A program made the position numbers and the translations under genes. The notes under the pieces are model-generated. The model was not told the DNA's origin. It worked only from the letters and a program-made list of their open reading frames with translations, and searched no databases. Shown here in pieces: positions 59,571-64,000 of a stretch of 64,000 nt of DNA. The number at the start of each line of letters is the position of its first letter. Position 1 is the first letter of the stretch. Location: the NCBI GenBank assembly GCA_029706075.1, contig JAINUG010000194.1, forward strand, positions 620,001 to 684,000, given 5' to 3'. The DNA is from Aldrovandia affinis (Eukaryota > Chordata > Actinopteri > Notacanthiformes > Halosauridae).

Positions 59571-60123
59571 GCACGGACCTTGCAGAGGGCGTAGGCAAGT
59601 TTAACAACAAGGAGGAGGCAGTATTTGAAAACAAAATGATAATTTATTATACTAACTATGACGAACGTTTACACAAAACAAAGGGCGGGGTATTCGGGGG
59701 AATACAAACAAAGTCCACAAATCCTTTCTCGTTGTCAAAGTCCGTTCCGTTGTCCAAAATCCAGTTCGTAGTCCGCAATCCAGTCCGTAGTCCAAAGCCA
59801 AAACAATCCAATCCCAAAGACACACAAAACAAACACTCCAACAAACACTCTCTCCAAATCCTGGCTGGTCAAACGACTTCACAGGTATTCTCTCTTTAAA
59901 CAAACACAGTAACTCCTTCCAACTCACGTTCCTACTCCTCTCGATAGGTTCTGGGAGCGAGACCTTTAAATAGGCCTTGCAATGGCCTTCAGCTGGTCGT
60001 TAGCTCCCATTGCCTGACTTCGTTCAGGTGTTTCTGTGGTCTGCTGGGAAATGTAGTGAAAATGGCTGCCATGTGTTGGAGGCCAGGCAGCCATTTTCTG
60101 GTGCAACCCTTTGGGCTGCCACA
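59543..60123 (-). repeat. 5' LTR (minus orientation)
   Basis: Apparently identical to the 3' LTR. It should supply the promoter: the TATA-like CTATTTAAAGG lies at about 59973-59963. A 91-codon open frame inside it (59652-59927, minus) would lie near the start of the transcript, but it is present in both LTRs and has no recognisable domain. Confidence 0.92.
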
Positions 60124-61110
60124 ATATATAGTGCAAACTTTCTTTATTCACCAAAACTTCTCTCCACCACATTGGCAAAATGACTAAGCTATAAAATCCA
60201 TACGGTATACTGAAAACTGACGTAACATAGCAGGTTTATAGCGGGCTAGGGCAATTGTCAATATGCCCAATATGGCATCGATTCAACATCATGGTGGATG
60301 TTTAACAGTTGTTTGTATTCCAGGCATTTTTTAACCTCCATATCAATCACAGCTCGTACCAAAGTACATGTATGTACAGGTATTGGCCAAAAATGTAGAA
60401 ACACCAATATGATATGGCCATATGACAATATGTAAACTCCCCCGGACAATTATTTATTTTTTAAAATAAATTCTGTTTCTGATTTTACCCCATTTTTCTC
60501 CCGAATGTGGAAGCCAATTAAACTCTTTAATTATTTTCTGTTCTTCATGAAATATCAGCAAGTTGAGCTATCTTCATCACTGAAGCTTCTGCTAAATGTG
60601 TCCCAACAATCACCCCTCTTTCGAAGTCACATATTCGAACCATGCTAGCAATAATTATAGGCAACCAGTCCTGCCTAGAAATTTTGTACATGACACTGAA
60701 CATGCTGGGATGTTATTTGCTTAATTAACTCAGGAACAATGCCTGTGTAGAAATACCAGTTTTCAATATAATTTGTTTTTTGTACAATATTAAATGACGT
60801 ATCCTCTAAGATTGTTGATTGTATGTAAAATGGCATGTAACTTAATTTTTTCTTTGGAAAACTCTTATCGAGTGAAATTTTTAATTTGCATTCCAATAGT
60901 GTTATAACATATACTTATGCACACAAGATGGAATTCAATGTCTGATAATCCTGTCCTTGTTTGGCTTTGTTAGGTTTGTCCAATGTTTGTTCAGCAGTCC
61001 TTATCAGACAGCGGGGTGGAATCTGCCCTGTGTGTCTGCTGCTGGCCTGGGACTGGATATGGGGTAGCAAGTTAAGACCAAATGAAGTCAGAAACTCTTT
61101 ATGGCTGCAA
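60124..61110. other. Gene-free sequence
   Basis: Host sequence beyond the LTR element. No supported gene; a Tc1-type terminal fragment at 60375 is listed separately. Confidence 0.4.
60375..60408. mobile_element. Orphan Tc1-type terminal repeat fragment
   Basis: TACAGGTATTGGCCAAAAAT then GTAGAAACACC resembles the termini of the Tc1-like element at 30904-31923 (TACAGGAGTAGACAAAATAA then TGGAAACACC). No transposase or partner end follows. Confidence 0.45.
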
Positions 61111-61111
61111 G

Positions 61112-61816
61112 TTAAACTGCAAATTGCAGTACACATGCCACCATTAAAATATATGGGCCCTGTTGATTGGCATTTACTGTAGACAGGGCCACATTCCCTA
61201 AAATCCCTGACCCAGGCAATGCTATACCTCTACCAAGATGGTCAACTGAACAATGAAGACATTCTGTCTGGTTGTGTTGCTGTATGGCATGGAGACAAAT
61301 CTTGGTCTTCATGTGTTTGGTGGGATATGGAGCCTCACGAGCTGTGCAGGATGGAGAAAATAGTGGCAAAAGGCTTGCATACTGGGGATTGTGCAGTTGG
61401 AACTTGAAATCATCATGCAGATTGAGTGGTGTCATACGATGGGAAATAGGTGAGGAGGAGGTCAGCTTGACAGGAAACCTTCCTAGAGGCCCTGGAGGGC
61501 AGCAAAGGATAATGATTTTAGGATTTTTAAAAGTAACACCATGATACTCAATTGAAGCAATGCAGTGATTAGTAAGAGCTTGAACAGAAAGTTGCCATGA
61601 GATAAATACAAGTATTCCACCCAGAAACCCCACCCAGAGTAATGGGTCTGACCAGGGGTCATTCCACTTGATAATTTTCTTCCTTTTAGTGTATGTCCTG
61701 AAACACGTTTTGAAATGGATAACACAAAATACACAAACGTATTTTGTCGCATAACGAATTCTTAATGCATCTGTAAAAGCATTTAAATCTGACCACTTAC
61801 TCCACAAAGCGTCCAC
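61112..61816 (-). pseudogene. Degenerate non-LTR retrotransposon endonuclease fragment
   Basis: A 234-codon minus-strand frame contains, in its middle, IASIEYHGVTFKNPKIIILC followed by CPPGPLGRF and TPLNLHDDFK. This matches the pattern of the apurinic-like endonuclease of fish LINEs, where a YRPPG...LG segment is followed by a P-L-hydrophobic-GDFN motif. Here the usual YRPPG is CCPPG and the usual GDFN is DDFK, so catalytic Asn/Asp positions are altered. The flanking residues look unrelated, and reverse transcriptase is absent. It is an old fragment; the openness of the frame is probably fortuitous. Confidence 0.45.
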
Positions 61817-64000
61817 ACTAAGGTCATTTGCACCAAAGAGCTCATTTACGTGTTCTGTGGTATATGGCTAGCTACATGTTACGTTCTTTAATGAAGCCAA
61901 ACAGCACCGCAGAATTTTAATCGCAGACCAGTTATATTATGATCACTTGTAGTGCAAGTACAGCATGAGTGTCATTTTTTATCTGGGCTGTTTCAGCATT
62001 GTGTGCGATTAAGATATGACCCCTAACCCCCACCAACCCCCTCCAGTCCAGCCTTGTCTCTGCTGAATGGGATTCTTAGACAGACAATATGCTGTATTCA
62101 TCCTTTCTTACAAAGAAGGGTAATGTTCAACTTGACAAACATCATACCAGATACAGACGCCAGCCTCGTCTCCTCCCAGCATGCTTTGCCCTGGGCTGGC
62201 GTGGCTCGGCAGGGAGAGCCTGCACAGGCAGACTGATCCATACCCTTGAGCATAAACTCTATATGCTATTTGTTATAGTCATTCCCAGAGGTGTCTGAGG
62301 AAGGTCCTTCAGGGGACAGGGTGGTGCATGCAGAGATATAATATCCTTGGCAGTCATGTTCTAACAGTCCGTTGCAATTGCTTTGATCCAGGCAGTTCGT
62401 TGTACCTGTGAGAATCATTTTGGGCAAGGTTTTGGCTGAAATATCTAGCAGGGTGGATTGTTGACATTCTCATAACCCAGAGCTGAAGATGTACAAATCT
62501 TTATTCTCCTCATTCTGGCAGTGAGTGGGAGCAGTGTCAAAACTCAATTCCTGAAGGACTACATTTCTAGTCTGTATTCCAACCAATTCCCAAAGACTTA
62601 ATCGGTCAAATTAGTTCCTTTGTTGTAAACATACTTACATGCCAAGGAATGGAAATGGAAATTGTTTTGATTTAGTCGCAGAAAAATATCTCTTGAGAAT
62701 TTAGCACAATCTTCAACTATGATGTATCATTGCAAAAATGCAAAGGAAAAAGAAAAAAGGCAAACTGAGTAAATCATTTGACTAATTAAGTAATTAAGAG
62801 TCAAAATTGCAGCACTCCAATAATTTAGTGTAGCACTATTAAATGAATACCTTTTGGTGTGGCTTTGATTTATTTGTTTTCATTTAACTCAAAAGGGATG
62901 CAATGACAACCAGAAGTGCTTTGATTGTAGAGTTTGTTTTTGTACATCTGGAGATTGGCAAACAGAAACCCCGGAACATTTATTCAATCTCTTCCACAAT
63001 AATTGACTTTGGAGGGAGAACATGGCAAGGGGTTCACTGTTTAATATTACCACCTGTGTTTTTATATTTTCGTTTTTTCCTTTTGTTGGGCCTAAAGACT
63101 TGTATTGCCGAGTTTGGGTTTGTTGGATTTTTCAATAGCTTCTGTGTGAAGCATCGGCACCATCTGATGATGAATACAAACCACTGGCTCTTCAGTGCTT
63201 AGTCTTTACTGTTCTCAAAAACCAGATGCACATCATGACAAATCCATCACCTTCCACCCTCCTCCACAGTCAAACACAATGGACCATTATGGAGAGGTTC
63301 ATGTTGGTCCATTGGCTCTCTGCTTGGCGACCTCAGCTTGATCCTGGGCCAAAAAACTCAAAAACTTGAGTTTTTTGCCATGCTGTTGTTCCTTAGAATT
63401 CCCCACAGAGGACAATAGGGGCTTGGATTTGGAATTTGACCCTGGCGGCCCTTTAATTGCGCCACTGGGATTAGAGACGTGATCATTGTAGGTGCTCGTT
63501 TCTCCTCCAGACCAAGCACTCTGGTTCAACAGTGCAGCCACTGGTTTTTTTTTTTTTTTTCAGACCAGAGGCTCTGGTTCAACAGTGCATTGCTTCCTAA
63601 TGCATCATTAATCAGCAGCAGTGCCCACGCAGTCCCCACGCAGCCAGGCCCATGGCCAAACTGTGGTCAGGTTCCAGTGGGGCCGTGTCGGGATCCAGGG
63701 GGTCTAACAGTGGGTGACTCGTTCTTGGGGCACATTGGGATCCAGCAGTACTGCTCCTTCAAGCATCATAGAAGAAGGAAATGTTTATTGCAACACTGGG
63801 CACAAAATAAATTAAATAAACTGCACCTCAATTTTAGTTAGAAAATTGCCCCCCGGGGCTGAATGAGTCGTTATCCATGGTTGGAAACTGTGCCTCCACA
63901 CCTAAGTAGAAAAATCTTGGGTCACACCTTACCATGGAAAATGTGCTTTGTGGTCTGCAGGAACTCCGACTCAGGAGTTGGCACATTGTGGAGGTCTAAT
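61817..64000. other. Gene-free sequence
   Basis: No supported gene. Contains a T18 run at 63545-63560 flanked by a 28-base imperfect direct repeat (63509-63536 and 63562-63589). Frames of 99 and 120 codons (62903, 63479) have no recognisable domain. Confidence 0.45.

Larger units (their letters stand above)
56529..60123 (-). mobile_element. Young non-autonomous LTR retroelement with a CCHC/coiled-coil ORF
   Basis: Two 581-bp direct repeats (56529-57109 and 59543-60123), apparently identical, begin TGTGGTGTCC and end GGCTGCCACA. ATAT flanks both outer edges as a 4-bp target duplication. On the minus strand, a primer site lies two bases inside the 5' LTR and a polypurine run abuts the 3' LTR. 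The 2433-bp interior encodes one long ORF on the same strand and no protease, reverse transcriptase, RNase H or integrase. It resembles terminal-repeat elements retaining only a Gag-like product (TR-GAG, LARD or Morgane-like classes in plants) and must use enzymes from another element. LTR identity and an intact ORF point to a recent insertion. Confidence 0.92.

Noticed and set aside
59652-59927. 91-codon LTR frame as a separate gene
   Set aside because: Present in both LTRs (also 56638-56913), no domain; at most an upstream ORF in the element's leader.

Overview
The window is vertebrate, almost certainly teleost fish, nuclear DNA from a gene-poor, AT-rich intergenic or intronic region. Support comes from tRNA-derived SINEs and LINE tails ending in the fish-type 3' signature (a run like GTAAGTCGCTCTGGATAAGAG followed by CTGCTAAATG), Tc1-like transposases, abundant microsatellites and GCTAGC-rich stretches. 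The UnaSINE1/UnaL2-like tail would fit an eel or tarpon relative, but that tail is widespread in fish, so the lineage is only a guess. I found no convincing complete host protein-coding gene, rRNA gene, functional tRNA gene or CRISPR array. One possible terminal coding exon occupies the first 75 bases.

Layout. 1-10 kb: a possible 3' exon and 3' UTR, a CpG-rich patch near 0.9-1.4 kb, microsatellites and unannotated sequence. 10.2-10.65 kb: a complete miniature LTR element (435 bp) with two identical 177-bp LTRs, a tRNA-His-type primer binding site, a polypurine tract, a 4-bp target duplication and a tRNA-like A box/B box pair inside each LTR. 16.1-17.2 kb: a Tc1/mariner-type non-autonomous element carrying a nested tRNA-derived SINE. 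17-31 kb: mostly unique AT-rich sequence with possible conserved non-coding blocks. 30.9-31.9 kb: a decayed, internally deleted Tc1-like transposon. 32.3-32.7 kb: a 32-bp minisatellite. 34.7-35.8 kb: a solo-LTR-like element hosting a 28-bp minisatellite. 38-48 kb: possible regulatory sequence, SINEs and a Tc1 3' fragment. 50.7-52 kb: a Harbinger-like element with an L2 tail inside it, then a LINE 3' fragment. 56.5-60.1 kb: a young LTR retroelement. 61-62 kb: a degenerate LINE endonuclease fragment. The remainder is unannotated.

The most notable object is the element at 56529-60123. Two 581-bp LTRs, apparently identical, flank a 2.4-kb interior with a primer site, a polypurine tract and one uninterrupted 872-codon minus-strand ORF. 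The ORF encodes a Gag-like CCHC zinc knuckle followed by about 440 residues of coiled coil. There is no protease, reverse transcriptase or integrase, so the element looks like a non-autonomous, recently mobile retroelement whose protein may include a captured cellular coiled-coil sequence. The 435-bp tRNA-bearing miniature LTR element is the second highlight: its LTRs could in principle recruit Pol III as well as Pol II. Both would depend on machinery supplied in trans by full-length elements that are not in this window.
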